The position numbers were made by a program, and so were the translations under genes. From a bacterium 1XD8-76 (lineage in GTDB: Bacteria; Bacillota; Clostridia; Lachnospirales; Lachnospiraceae), in the NCBI GenBank assembly GCA_003611955.1, contig RAZE01000001.1, forward strand, positions 496,001 to 560,000: DNA of 64,000 bases, read 5' to 3'. The notes below the pieces were generated by a model that worked only from the letters and a program-made list of their open reading frames with translations, was not told the origin of the DNA and made no database searches. Of the stretch, positions 52,333-62,741 are shown one piece after another (position 1 is the first letter of the stretch; every line of letters starts with the position of its first letter).

Positions 52333-53913
52333 ATGTGTTCTATTATGGGTTATTGCAGCCGCAGTGCTGCCATTGATGCGTTTAAGAAAGGATTTGAGAA
52401 GACAATTTCGAGAGGGCCGGATGACAGTCGGGTTGTAGATACAGGAGATGGATTTCTTGGCTTCCACAGACTGGCTATTATGGGTCTGACACCATCCGGT
52501 ATGCAGCCTTTTAAGCTGGGGAAAAGCTATGTGGTTTGTAATGGAGAGATTTACGGATTTGAAAAACTGAAACAGGAGCTTTCTAAAAAATATGCATTTG
52601 AAAGTGCTTCAGACTGCGAAATTCTTTTACCTCTTTATAAAGAATATGGAACAGAGATGTTTGCCATGTTGGATGCAGAGTTTGCCTGCATTATTTATGA
52701 TGGTGATTTGGGAGAGTATATTGCTGCCAGAGATCCCATAGGAATTCGGCCGTTATATTATGGATATGATAAAGATGGAGCAATTATTTTTGCCAGTGAA
52801 GCAAAAAACCTGGTAGAATTGACCGATAAAATTATGCCGTTTCCGCCGGGATACTATTATAAAGGCGGGAAGTTCATTTGCTACTGCGATATTGCGAAGG
52901 TAAATACTGTTTGCCATGATGACCTGGAAATTGTTTGTAAGAATATCCACGATAAGCTTGTGGCCGGTGTGGAGAAACGACTTGTTGCAGATGCAAAGAT
53001 AGGGTTCTTGCTTTCGGGAGGATTGGATTCTTCGCTGGTATGTGCCATTGCGGCAAAGAAAAGCAAGGATCCCATAAAGACATTTGCGATAGGTATGAGT
53101 GAGGATGCAATTGATTTGAAATATGCAAAGCAGGCGGCAGAGTTTATTGGCAGTGATCATATGGAAGTTTATATGACACCGGGCGAGGTAATTGAATCAC
53201 TGGAAACCGTTATTCAGCTTTTGGGAACCTATGATATCACCACCATCCGTGCATCCATGGGTATGTATTTAGTATGTAAGGCAATTCATGAGCAGACGGA
53301 CATCAGAGTGCTGTTGACAGGCGAAATCTCGGATGAATTGTTTGGCTATAAATATACGGATTTTGCGCCGGATGCAGCTGCATTTCAGGAAGAATCCCAG
53401 AAAAGAATCAGAGAATTGCATATGTATGATGTGCTTCGTGCGGATCGATGCATATCTGTGAACTCATTGGAGGCAAGAGTGCCCTTTGGAGATATTGATT
53501 TTGTAAAGTATGTTATGTCCATAGATTCGGAATTGAAATTAAATAAATATGGAAAGGGTAAGTATTTACTTCGTCATGCATTTGAAGAGGACGATTATTT
53601 GCCGGAAGAAATTCTTTGGAGAGAAAAGGCGGCATTTTCAGATGCAGTTGGTCACTCTATGGTGGATTATCTAAAGGAATATGCAGAAAAGACGTACACC
53701 GATGAAGCGTTCGAGGGCTTGCGTATGAAGTACGCATATGCAAGACCTTTTACAAAGGAATCTCTATTATATAGAGAGATTTTTGAAAGATACTATCCGG
53801 GTCAGGCAGAAATGGTGGTAGATTTCTGGATGCCAAACAAAGAGTGGGAGGGCTGTGATGTAAATGACCCGTCAGCCAGAGTTCTTTTAAATTATGGAGA
53901 TAGCGGAAAGTAA
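52333..53913 (+). CDS. asnB: Asparagine synthetase B, glutamine-hydrolysing
   Basis: A 526-residue enzyme that makes asparagine from aspartate, ATP and glutamine. The N-terminal class II glutaminase starts with Cys2 and has [15 protein letters not shown] and [13 protein letters not shown]. The synthetase domain has the ATP pyrophosphatase loop SGGLDSS (228-234), the [13 protein letters not shown] segment and [12 protein letters not shown]. The length fits the short AsnB type. The ribosome site GGAGG lies upstream of the ATG. It continues the glutamine-linked block after the P-II-like remnant. Confidence 0.94.
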   Translation: MCSIMGYCSRSAAIDAFKKGFEKTISRGPDDSRVVDTGDGFLGFHRLAIMGLTPSGMQPFKLGKSYVVCNGEIYGFEKLKQELSKKYAFESASDCEILLPLYKEYGTEMFAMLDAEFACIIYDGDLGEYIAARDPIGIRPLYYGYDKDGAIIFASEAKNLVELTDKIMPFPPGYYYKGGKFICYCDIAKVNTVCHDDLEIVCKNIHDKLVAGVEKRLVADAKIGFLLSGGLDSSLVCAIAAKKSKDPIKTFAIGMSEDAIDLKYAKQAAEFIGSDHMEVYMTPGEVIESLETVIQLLGTYDITTIRASMGMYLVCKAIHEQTDIRVLLTGEISDELFGYKYTDFAPDAAAFQEESQKRIRELHMYDVLRADRCISVNSLEARVPFGDIDFVKYVMSIDSELKLNKYGKGKYLLRHAFEEDDYLPEEILWREKAAFSDAVGHSMVDYLKEYAEKTYTDEAFEGLRMKYAYARPFTKESLLYREIFERYYPGQAEMVVDFWMPNKEWEGCDVNDPSARVLLNYGDSGK

Positions 53914-53914
53914 A

Positions 53915-55638
<1,724 letters not shown>

Positions 55639-55841
55639 ATTTTTACTTCTTCTGTTTTGGTATTTTTTAGGATGCTTTGCATGGCAGATTTTGAGATAAA
55701 TTCATAATCCGTTTGGAAGCCAAAAGCCTTGTGTAAACCATCCGCCATACCTTTCTTCATCAGCTATACAGTCCAGATAAACAGCTGAATGAGTGATTTG
55801 TTGTTCCGCAGCAAATAATATAGCCAGAAGGAGTCGAAGTA
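55639..55841. other. Non-coding or decayed region after pyrG
   Basis: The gene-free stretch from pyrG to the LysR gene is about 578 bp. Its first part carries only a 41-codon minus-strand ORF (55635-55760, KKGMADGLHKAFGFQTDYEF) that I cannot assign and that may be another gene remnant. The second part holds the Rpn fragment listed separately; 56131-56216 is apparently non-coding. Confidence 0.4.
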
Positions 55842-56130
55842 AAATTCAGTTGTTTTAAGGAAAAACTAAGATATAATATAAATGAGGTAAAGGCGACAGA
55901 TACGAAGGCGCAGTATGATGAGAGTGCCAAACGATTGTTGGGACAAAAAAGTATACTGGCACATATACTGGTAAAAACGGTAGATGAGTTTAGAGGAATG
56001 AACCCCAAAGAAGTGGTTTCTTAATATTGAGGGGCAGTCTTATATCAGTACAGTACCAGTAGAGCCGGGACTTACCAATACCAGGAGCGAAAAGGACGGT
56101 CAGAGGATTGCAGGTTTCAATTTTTCAGTG
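55842..56130 (+). pseudogene. Rpn-family nuclease/transposase N-terminal fragment
   Basis: An open stretch reads INEVKATDTKAQYDESAKRL and HILVKTVDEFRGMNPKEVVS, ends at TAA 56022-56024, and continues in another frame as YISTVPVEPGLTNTRSEKDG, GQRIAGFN. This is the start of Lachnospiraceae Rpn-type (PD-(D/E)XK) recombination-promoting nuclease proteins. It has at least one frameshift and lacks the nuclease core. Confidence 0.65.
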
Positions 56131-56216
56131 TCCAAAGGATGCGCAGCCGTTACCAAAGGGAACGATCTTAGGGGTTTGGGGATATGTCACCAACAAGCTA
56201 TGCAGGAGGTATTGCA

Positions 56217-57101
56217 ATGGAAATACGGGTGCTTCGCTATTTTCTTGCGGTTGTTCGCGAAGGAGGAATCAATCGGGCAGCAGAAGTCTTACATATTACC
56301 CAGCCGACATTGAGCCGCCAGCTATCACAGCTAGAGGAAGAAGTTGGTGTTAAGCTGTTTTACAGAGGCGCAAAAAAGATTACCTTAACAAACGAGGGAG
56401 TTTTACTGCGGCGGAGAGCAGAGGAAATTTTGTCTTTAGTTGACCGGACAGAAAAAGAGCTGATTGAACAGGACGAGATGGTGGAAGGCAGAATCGTCAT
56501 TGGCGGCGGGGAGTTGGCGGCCATGCAGGTGCTGCCGGAAATCATTGAAACTTTCCGAGACAAGTATCCCCTTGTAACTTTCGACATTTTTACAGGAAAT
56601 GCCGATCTGGTGAAGGAGCAGATGGAAAAAGGGTTGATTGATATTGGCGTTTTGCTGGAGCCGGTTGATATCGAAAAGTTTGATTTTATTCGACTGAAAG
56701 GAAAAGAGCGATGGGTTGTTTTAATGCGCCCGGACGATCCGCTTGCGGAAAAAGAAGCTGTGAGTGCAAAAGACTTGGAGAATAAGCCGCTCATACTTCC
56801 GAGACGGACAAATGTGAGGAACGAATTATCCCACTGGTTCGGCGATTTCTTCCAGGAAAAACAGGTTCTCTTTACCAGTAATCTGGCCACAAACAGCGCC
56901 CTTATGGTTCAGCAGGGGTTGGCATACTCCATTGTAATTGAGGGTTCCGTACCCTTTTGGGATAAAGAAAAAATTATTTACCGGCCATTATCACCGGAAC
57001 TGACAGCAAGTAGTGTGCTGGCATGGAAAAAACAGCAGCCGTTTAGTTTGGCTGCGACAAAATTTATAGAACACATGAGATACCTTTTAGGCATAACCTG
57101 A
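56217..57101 (+). CDS. LysR-family transcriptional regulator
   Basis: A 294-residue LysR-type regulator with an N-terminal winged helix (MEIRVLRYFLAVVREGGINR, then AAEVLHITQPTLSRQLSQLE) and a substrate-binding domain of the type I periplasmic fold (GRIVIGGGELAAMQVLPEII, PLVTFDIFTGNADLVKEQME). The start at 56217 is seven bases after AGGAGGT; an upstream frame start at 56184 is less likely. It is followed by a promoter and terminator and then by the redox cluster, which it probably controls. Close relatives often stand before flavodoxin, cupin and aldo/keto reductase genes. Confidence 0.9.
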   Translation: MEIRVLRYFLAVVREGGINRAAEVLHITQPTLSRQLSQLEEEVGVKLFYRGAKKITLTNEGVLLRRRAEEILSLVDRTEKELIEQDEMVEGRIVIGGGELAAMQVLPEIIETFRDKYPLVTFDIFTGNADLVKEQMEKGLIDIGVLLEPVDIEKFDFIRLKGKERWVVLMRPDDPLAEKEAVSAKDLENKPLILPRRTNVRNELSHWFGDFFQEKQVLFTSNLATNSALMVQQGLAYSIVIEGSVPFWDKEKIIYRPLSPELTASSVLAWKKQQPFSLAATKFIEHMRYLLGIT

Positions 57102-57118
57102 ATATAAAAACTAAGCAT

Positions 57119-57147
57119 TTGATATAACCAATGACCTAAATTATAAT
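57119..57147 (+). promoter_or_regulatory. Promoter of redox cluster
   Basis: TTGATA (57119-57124) and TATAAT (57142-57147) are separated by 17 bp. The expected start lies inside the first arm of the hairpin at 57148, so a transcript from here would not form that hairpin completely. Confidence 0.65.
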
Positions 57148-57196
57148 GTAGGTGTAGAAAAAAGTGTAGCCGCTTTTCTTCTGCACCTGCTTTTTT
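57148..57196 (+). terminator. Intrinsic terminator of LysR gene
   Basis: GTAGGTGTAGAA (57148-57159) pairs with TTCTGCACCTGC (57179-57190) with G-U pairs; an inner AAAAG/CTTTT extends it. TTTTTT follows (57191-57196). Confidence 0.85.
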
Positions 57197-57247
57197 GTGG
57201 CGGAAAGTTTGCAGAAAGTGCTTTCTATTAAATAAGGGAGGCTGACG

Positions 57248-57430
57248 ATGACATTAGAGGAAGTAACCAGACAGGTAAAAAAGTGTGGAAAGACAAAGGA
57301 GGATCAGATACGGATTTTAAGAAAAAGCAGATTACAGCTGTTGGATGAAATACATTCCAAGCAGCAATTATTAGACCAGTTGGATTATATGATCCATGAA
57401 ATTAAGAAAGATTCGGAGGTTTCTACATGA
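57248..57430 (+). CDS. Small coiled-coil hypothetical protein
   Basis: A 60-residue, highly charged, fully helical protein (EEVTRQVKKCGKTKEDQIRI, HSKQQLLDQLDYMIHEIKKD) resembling the C-terminal coiled coil of MerR-type regulators. It has AAGGGAGG seven bases before the ATG and its stop overlaps the start of the cupin gene by four bases. It may be a free-standing dimerisation segment or a remnant of a MerR gene that lost its DNA-binding part. It is the first gene after the promoter of the redox cluster. Confidence 0.65.
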   Translation: MTLEEVTRQVKKCGKTKEDQIRILRKSRLQLLDEIHSKQQLLDQLDYMIHEIKKDSEVST

Positions 57431-57839
57431 AAAGATTAGAACACAAGACTATTTTTGAAAAAGGCGTCCTCAATCCTTTTGGCGAGTATTTTACAGGACA
57501 ATCCTATCTGGCAATGCTGACACAGTTAAATGGCGTAGGTGTTGCAAATGTAACTTTTGAACCTGCCTGTCGGAATAACTGGCACATCCATCATGGAGAG
57601 AACGGCGGCGGCCAGATTCTGCTCGTTACCGGAGGGCGGGGCTGGTATCAGGAATGGGGAAAAGAAGCACAGGAGCTTCGGGCCGGAGATGTGGTTACAA
57701 TTCCTGTGGGCGTGAAACATTGGCATGGGGCGGCAAAAGACAGCTGGTTTCCCATGTGGCTATAGAGGTTCCCGGCGAGGGTACTTCCAATGAATGGCTG
57801 GAAGCCGTTTCAGATACAGATTACAGCAAATTGAAGTAG
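57427..57839 (+). pseudogene. Cupin-domain protein, frameshifted near C-terminus
   Basis: The cupin metal-site motif is present: NNWHIHHGENGGGQILLVTGG, then the second motif GVKHWHGAAKDSWF. The frame stops at TAG 57763-57765, but the expected continuation HVAIEVPGEGTSNEWLEAVS and a TAG are found in the next frame to 57839. Loss of one T in TGGTTTCCCATG near 57748-57750 (TTTT to TTT) explains it. About 25 C-terminal residues are lost from the product. Both cupin motifs are retained, so the truncated protein could still fold and bind metal. Confidence 0.75.
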
Positions 57840-57849
57840 GAGGCAGACA

Positions 57850-58208
57850 ATGAAAAAAATATGGGTTCCGCTGCTTTGCCTGTTATTTGCATACTCCTTT
57901 TCCGGCTGTGGAAATAATCCGATGAATCAAATAGAGGAAAGTAAGGCGGAGGAAACGGAGGGAGGGAATATTATGGCGGTGTAGACTTCTATCCTGCGGC
58001 GGAGAATCTGGCGGGCGGAGGAAACACCTTTGACAATGGCGATATTACTTACTGCGAGGCCCATCATAACATGGCGGTTTTTTATGCACAGACAGATAAT
58101 CCCGTGCTTTCCGTGGATGTCATTCCGATTGGCAGAGTGACTTCGGACTTATCTGTTTTTGAGAACCTTGAAAGCCGGGTGGAAATTACCTTCTCACTGG
58201 CAGAATAG
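57850..58208 (+). pseudogene. Cyclophilin-like lipoprotein with internal deletion
   Basis: The N-terminus is a lipoprotein signal (MKKIWVPLLCLLFAYSFSGC) and a short acidic linker ending at TAG 57982-57984 region. Immediately overlapping, in another frame, is YGGVDFYPAAENLAGGGNTF, then YCEAHHNMAVFYAQ and LESRVEITFSLAE, which is the C-terminal part of cyclophilin-like fold proteins. The central half of the domain is missing. The result looks like a deletion followed by frameshift. The parent protein probably belonged to the same redox cluster as the next flavodoxin. Confidence 0.7.
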
Positions 58209-58226
58209 AGAGTGAACACAAGTTCC

Positions 58227-58355
58227 TGAGTCAAAGACCCTGCAGCAAACTGACGGGGCATCAAAATTCTAGCGCAGCAAGCTACGGGGTATTTGACCCT
58301 TGCGGCAGTCGCCAAATATCCATGCAAGCATGGCTGCTTGGCTCGTTGCTTCGCG
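58227..58355. repeat. Intergenic imperfect direct repeat
   Basis: Two related copies contain GCAGCAA (58242-58248 and 58274-58280) followed by (A/G)CT(G)ACGGGG(C/T)AT. A CCATGC/GCATGG hairpin follows at 58320-58333, and GACCC occurs twice. The region lies between the collapsed lipoprotein and the flavodoxin gene and looks like a decayed interspersed intergenic repeat. Confidence 0.5.
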
Positions 58356-58382
58356 GGAATAAAAAAATTGGAGGAAAGACCT

Positions 58383-59108
58383 ATGAAAAAAATTGCAGCT
58401 TTATTACTTACTCTTTTAATGGCCGTATCCATTACGGCATGTGCCGGGAGCAGTGAACCGGCTGAAATTGGTTCGTCTGATGTGGAGAACAGCGTAGCAG
58501 AGGAAATGTCCGAACCGGAAAGCGGCGTAGCAGAATCCGAACAAGAAAACGAGACTGCGCAGTCCGGTGAAACGGAAGAAGCGGAGCCTGTGCCTGAAAC
58601 GGATACCGGGATGGAAGGGGCAAAGGTACTGGTAGCTTATTTCTCTGCCACCAATACAACAGAGGGTGTGGCTGAACATATTGCAAATGGTCTGAACGCA
58701 GACCTTTATGAGATTGTCCCGGAGGAACCTTATACAGAAGCAGATCTGAACTATAACGATGATAACAGCCGCAGTACCATTGAAATGAATGACCCTTCCG
58801 CACGTCCGGCTATCTCCGGTTTGGTGGAGAACATGGAGCAATACGATATTGTATTTATAGGGTATCCGATTTGGTGGGGCGAAGCGCCAAGAATCGTCAG
58901 CACCTTTATGGAAAGTTATGATTTTTCCGGCAAGACGATTGTTCCTTTCTGCACTTCCGGCGGCAGCGGTATTGGTTCCAGCGATTCCAATTTGGAGCAG
59001 CTTACCAGTGGCGCTGACTGGCTGGATGGACGGCGGCTGAACGGAAGTGATTCGGAGGAAACGGTTATGGAATGGGTAAACGGTCTTGGGCTGGGAAAAC
59101 AAAAATGA
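58383..59108 (+). CDS. Lipoprotein flavodoxin
   Basis: A 241-residue protein with a lipoprotein signal peptide (MKKIAALLLTLLMAVSITAC, lipidated Cys20), an acidic Ser/Glu-rich linker (21-80) and a flavodoxin_4 domain. The FMN phosphate loop is FSATNTTE (87-94), and the ring-binding segments GYPIWWGEAPRIVSTF and FCTSGGSGIGSS are present. It would be an FMN protein on the outer face of the membrane. It is co-transcribed with, and overlaps by four bases, a DUF4405 membrane protein. A ribosome site GGAGGAAAG precedes the start; earlier in-frame ATG at 58293 lies in the repeat. Confidence 0.88.
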   Translation: MKKIAALLLTLLMAVSITACAGSSEPAEIGSSDVENSVAEEMSEPESGVAESEQENETAQSGETEEAEPVPETDTGMEGAKVLVAYFSATNTTEGVAEHIANGLNADLYEIVPEEPYTEADLNYNDDNSRSTIEMNDPSARPAISGLVENMEQYDIVFIGYPIWWGEAPRIVSTFMESYDFSGKTIVPFCTSGGSGIGSSDSNLEQLTSGADWLDGRRLNGSDSEETVMEWVNGLGLGKQK

Positions 59109-59815
59109 AAGTGAAAATGTTCATTGACATTTTGATGACGGTGTTTGTACTCATGCTGATGGCATATCAAGCCACAGGAGAAAAGCTCCATGAATGGCTC
59201 GGTACGGGAATGGCTGTATTATTTCTGGCACATAACCTTTTGAATATCCGGTGGTATGGGAGTTTGATGAAAGGAAAATATAGTCTTCTTCGTATTTTTC
59301 GGACAGTAATCAACTTTTCTGTTTTTGTAGTAATGCTTGCGCTTGCTTACAGTGGTATTGTTATGTCCCGTCATGTATTTTCCGCACTTCCAATTAATGG
59401 TGGAATGGCAGCGGCGAGAGTGCTGCACCTTGCAGGCTCCTACTGGGGATTTGTACTGATGAGCGTTCATCTTGGGCTTCATTGGAGTATGATAACAGGA
59501 ATGATTTGTAAACATTTCGGCGAAAAAAAATCTGAGGTTCTACGATGGAGCCTCCGGCTGATAGCTGCGTATGGAGCAGTTTCCTTCTATCAGGCGGATA
59601 TTTTGTCCTATATGTTTCTTAAAGTGGAGTTTGCATTTCTTGATTACGAAAAAAGCGCCGCTTTCATCTTTGCAGAATATATGGCGATGATGGGACTGTG
59701 GGTGTTTATCGCCTTCTATGTGTCAAAAGTGTTGGTAAAATTATCAGCAGCAAAATATAAGCGAAAGCGAGGCGAAGGGGCAAGAAATGAATCAGAAAGC
59801 AGAAGCGTTTTCTAA
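59105..59815 (+). CDS. DUF4405 membrane protein, probable di-heme cytochrome b
   Basis: A 236-residue polytopic protein with five to six helices. His29 and His43, and His108 and His122, form two pairs spaced exactly 14 residues apart on two helices, the arrangement of bis-His heme ligands in cytochrome b-type proteins; this suggests two hemes. The start ATG overlaps the flavodoxin stop (ATGA). It could carry electrons between the cytoplasm and the lipoprotein flavodoxin. Heme binding is inferred, and the family name is from recollection. The gene end overlaps the MATE start by 29 bases. Confidence 0.78.
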   Translation: MKVKMFIDILMTVFVLMLMAYQATGEKLHEWLGTGMAVLFLAHNLLNIRWYGSLMKGKYSLLRIFRTVINFSVFVVMLALAYSGIVMSRHVFSALPINGGMAAARVLHLAGSYWGFVLMSVHLGLHWSMITGMICKHFGEKKSEVLRWSLRLIAAYGAVSFYQADILSYMFLKVEFAFLDYEKSAAFIFAEYMAMMGLWVFIAFYVSKVLVKLSAAKYKRKRGEGARNESESRSVF

Positions 59816-61130
59816 CAAGCAATTAAAAGGAATGATTGTCCCGCTGTTTTTCGAGCAGCTTTTGGTTATGCTGGTGGGACTGGCGGATACACTGGTAATA
59901 AGCTATGCGGGAGAGGCAGCCGTTTCCGGTGTTTCTTTGGTAAATCAATTCAATACAATTTTTATCTATCTGTTTACTGCATTGGCATCCGGTGGAGCGG
60001 TTGTGATCAGCCAGTATATCGGCAGAAATGAAAAGGGTGCTGCGGGAGCTTCTGCCAGTCAGCTTTTGCTGTTCTCCACCGTTTTTTCGAGTATTGCGGC
60101 AGGACTGGTACTGTTGGGAAATGAATGGATATTGCGTCTGATGTTCGGCAAGGTCGAGGATTCCGTCATGGAGGCCTGTGTGACCTATCTTCGGATTTCG
60201 GCATATTCCTATCCGGCATTGGCGGTTTATAATTCCGGCGCAGCAGTCTGCCGCAGTCTTGGGAAAACGAATGTAACCATGTATCTGTCCGTGGTTTCCA
60301 ATATTGTCAACGTGATTGGAAATCTAATCGGCGTATTTGTGCTTCATGCAGGAGTGGCGGGTGTCGCATATCCTTCTTTCATTGCCCGGACGTTTTCGGC
60401 TGTGATGATTACATGGCTGTGCTTTCGCAGAAAAAATGAGGTGTTTTATCAGTGGGAATGGATTTTTAAGTGGAGCGGCGATTCCATGAGAAAAATTTTG
60501 CGGATTGCTGTCCCCAATGGTCTGGAAAACGGCGTATTCCAGTTGGTGAAGGTGGCTCTTAGCAGCATTGTGGCCCTTTTTGGAACTTATCAGATTGCGG
60601 CTAACGGAGTGGCGCAAAGCATCTGGTCTTTGGCAGCATTGGCAGGTGTGGCCATGGGGCCGGTATTTATCACAGTGATCGGACAGTGTATGGGAAACCA
60701 GGATACGGAAGGAGCAGACTATTATTTCAAAAAGCTGACGGGGATTATGATCCTGCTTTCTACGGCATGGAACCTGATTGTATTTCTTCTGACACCGCTC
60801 TTTCTAAGGTTCTATGCACTGGAACCGGAGACAAAGCGGCTTGTTGTCTGGCTGGTGCTGATTCATAATGTATTCAATGCGGCGGCCTTTCCGTTTTCCG
60901 GCGCGGTCAGCAATGGGCTTCGGGCGGCGGGGGACGTGAAATTTACCATGTATGTTTCCATTGCGTCCACGATTGCAGGCCGACTGTTATTGACCTGGCT
61001 TCTCGGTGTTGTCCTTGATATGGGAGTTATCGGCATTGCGGCTGCTATGGTATGCGACTGGATGATCCGGGCGGTTATCTTTATTCTGCGGCAAAAGTCC
61101 GGCAGATGGAAAAACTTTCAGGTCATTTAA
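59787..61130 (+). CDS. MATE family efflux transporter
   Basis: A 447-residue transporter with 12 helices and MATE family segments: [38 protein letters not shown], and [20 protein letters not shown]. The N-terminal gate region and the [17 protein letters not shown] segment of the second half are typical. Such proteins export cationic or drug-like compounds with Na+ or H+. It starts after AAGGGG inside the end of the DUF4405 gene, so the two are translationally coupled. A role in detoxifying a product of the redox genes is possible but not shown. Confidence 0.92.
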   Translation: MNQKAEAFSNKQLKGMIVPLFFEQLLVMLVGLADTLVISYAGEAAVSGVSLVNQFNTIFIYLFTALASGGAVVISQYIGRNEKGAAGASASQLLLFSTVFSSIAAGLVLLGNEWILRLMFGKVEDSVMEACVTYLRISAYSYPALAVYNSGAAVCRSLGKTNVTMYLSVVSNIVNVIGNLIGVFVLHAGVAGVAYPSFIARTFSAVMITWLCFRRKNEVFYQWEWIFKWSGDSMRKILRIAVPNGLENGVFQLVKVALSSIVALFGTYQIAANGVAQSIWSLAALAGVAMGPVFITVIGQCMGNQDTEGADYYFKKLTGIMILLSTAWNLIVFLLTPLFLRFYALEPETKRLVVWLVLIHNVFNAAAFPFSGAVSNGLRAAGDVKFTMYVSIASTIAGRLLLTWLLGVVLDMGVIGIAAAMVCDWMIRAVIFILRQKSGRWKNFQVI

Positions 61131-61185
61131 GTGTACTGCATACGGACAAAAATATAAAAATTTTAATTTTCAGGAGGAAATCTTT

Positions 61186-61668
61186 ATGAACAGAAAAATT
61201 TTAGTAGCTTATTTTTCGGCAAGCGGTGTAACCGCAAAGGCAGCAGAAAAGCTGGCGGAAGCGGCACAGGCCGATCTTTATGAAATCAAACCAAAGATTC
61301 CCTATACCCGCGCCGATTTGGACTGGACGGATAAGAAAAGCAGAAGCTCGGTGGAGATGAATGATAAGGCTTCCCGTCCGGCAATCGCAGGCAAGGTGGA
61401 AAATATGGAGGAATATGACACCGTATTTATCGGTTTTCCGATTTGGTGGTATGTCGCCCCGACGATTATCAATACGTTTCTGGAAAGCTATCATTTTTCC
61501 GGAAAGACCATCATTCCTTTTGCGACCTCCGGAGGGAGCGGCATGGGAAGAACAAATGAAAACTTAAAGCCGAGCTGTCCCGGAGCAGTCCTGATGCCGG
61601 GAAAAATGTTAAACGGCAGCCTGTCAGAGACGGAACTGAAAAACTGGGTAGAAAATATGGGGTTGTGA
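61186..61668 (+). CDS. Flavodoxin (cytoplasmic)
   Basis: A 160-residue flavodoxin_4-type protein with no signal peptide. [11 protein letters not shown] binds FMN phosphate, and [16 protein letters not shown] and [11 protein letters not shown] line the flavin. It is clearly related to the lipoprotein flavodoxin domain encoded upstream (shared SRSxxEMNDxxxRPAI and FSGKTI segments), so the cluster carries an inside and an outside version. The ribosome site AGGAGG precedes the ATG. It is followed by an aldo/keto reductase after 18 bases. Confidence 0.92.
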   Translation: MNRKILVAYFSASGVTAKAAEKLAEAAQADLYEIKPKIPYTRADLDWTDKKSRSSVEMNDKASRPAIAGKVENMEEYDTVFIGFPIWWYVAPTIINTFLESYHFSGKTIIPFATSGGSGMGRTNENLKPSCPGAVLMPGKMLNGSLSETELKNWVENMGL

Positions 61669-61686
61669 TTTTAGGAGGTGGAAATC

Positions 61687-62724
61687 GTGCAATACCGTAA
61701 ATTAGGCGTTTCCGGGCTGAATGTTTCTGGCATTTGTATGGGGTGTATGGGATTTGGCGAGGCGGGAAACGGACAGCATACATGGACGATTGACGAGGAA
61801 CATTCCCGTGAAATCATCCGCCGGGGGCTGGAATTGGGCGTTAATTTCTTTGATACAGCCATAGGATACCAGAGCGGAACCAGCGAGCAGTATCTTGGGC
61901 GTGCGCTGCGGGATTATGCAAGGCGTGACGAGGTGGTTGTGGCTACGAAATTCCTTCCCCGCACGCAGGAAGAAATCAAGGCAGGCATTACCGGGCAGCA
62001 GCATATCCAGCGGATGATAAACAAAAGCCTTATCAATCTTGGCATGGATTATGTAGATTTATATATCTATCATATGTGGGACTATGAAACACCTCTTTAT
62101 GACATCATGGAGGGACTGGATCATGTAGTGAAGGCGGGAAAAGCCCGCTATATCGGCATTGCCAACTGTTATGCTTACCAGCTTGTCAGGGCAAATGCAC
62201 TGGCGGAAAAAGAAGGGTTCGCAAAATTTATATCCGTACAGAATCATTATAATCTCATTTTCCGGGAAGAAGAACGGGAAATGACAAAGCTCTGTTGTGA
62301 AGATCAGATTGCCATGACACCTTACAGCGCACTGGCAGGAGGCAGACTTGCGAAATATCCCGGCGAAACTTCAAAGCGTATGCAGGAGGACAGTTATGCA
62401 AGGCTGAAATATGACGCTACCACAGAGCAGGACGGCGCAATTATCAGAAGGGTTGCGCTCCTTGCAGAGAAAAGAGGCGTCTCTATGACGGAGATTTCTC
62501 TTGCATGGCTTATGGCAAAAGTAACCTCACCGATAGTCGGCGCAACGAAACTTCATCATGTGGAGGGCGCGGCAAAGGCGGCGGAGCTGAAATTATCGGA
62601 AGAAGAAATTTCCTGTCTGGAGGAACTTTATATACCTCACAAACTGGTGGGCGTGATGGCGCAGAATACACAGGATACTGCAAAGGAAAGTCATGTGTGG
62701 TCTGCAGGGAACCAGAAAATTTGA
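61687..62724 (+). CDS. Aldo/keto reductase
   Basis: A 345-residue NADPH-dependent reductase. The GTG start at 61687 is correctly spaced after AGGAGGTGG and gives MQYRKLGVSGLNVSGICMGC, the family N-terminus; a GTG at 61678 lies within the ribosome site. Catalytic residues are visible in FFDTAIGYQSG (Asp, Tyr), VVATKFLPR (Lys) and YIYHMWDYE (His). The C-terminal SPIVGATKLHHVEGAAKAAE is the cofactor loop. The family is related to YhdN/IolS-type reductases. It may take electrons for the reduction of an aldehyde or quinone. Confidence 0.9.
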   Translation: MQYRKLGVSGLNVSGICMGCMGFGEAGNGQHTWTIDEEHSREIIRRGLELGVNFFDTAIGYQSGTSEQYLGRALRDYARRDEVVVATKFLPRTQEEIKAGITGQQHIQRMINKSLINLGMDYVDLYIYHMWDYETPLYDIMEGLDHVVKAGKARYIGIANCYAYQLVRANALAEKEGFAKFISVQNHYNLIFREEEREMTKLCCEDQIAMTPYSALAGGRLAKYPGETSKRMQEDSYARLKYDATTEQDGAIIRRVALLAEKRGVSMTEISLAWLMAKVTSPIVGATKLHHVEGAAKAAELKLSEEEISCLEELYIPHKLVGVMAQNTQDTAKESHVWSAGNQKI

Positions 62725-62741
62725 CTGCGGGAGGCGTTGGA

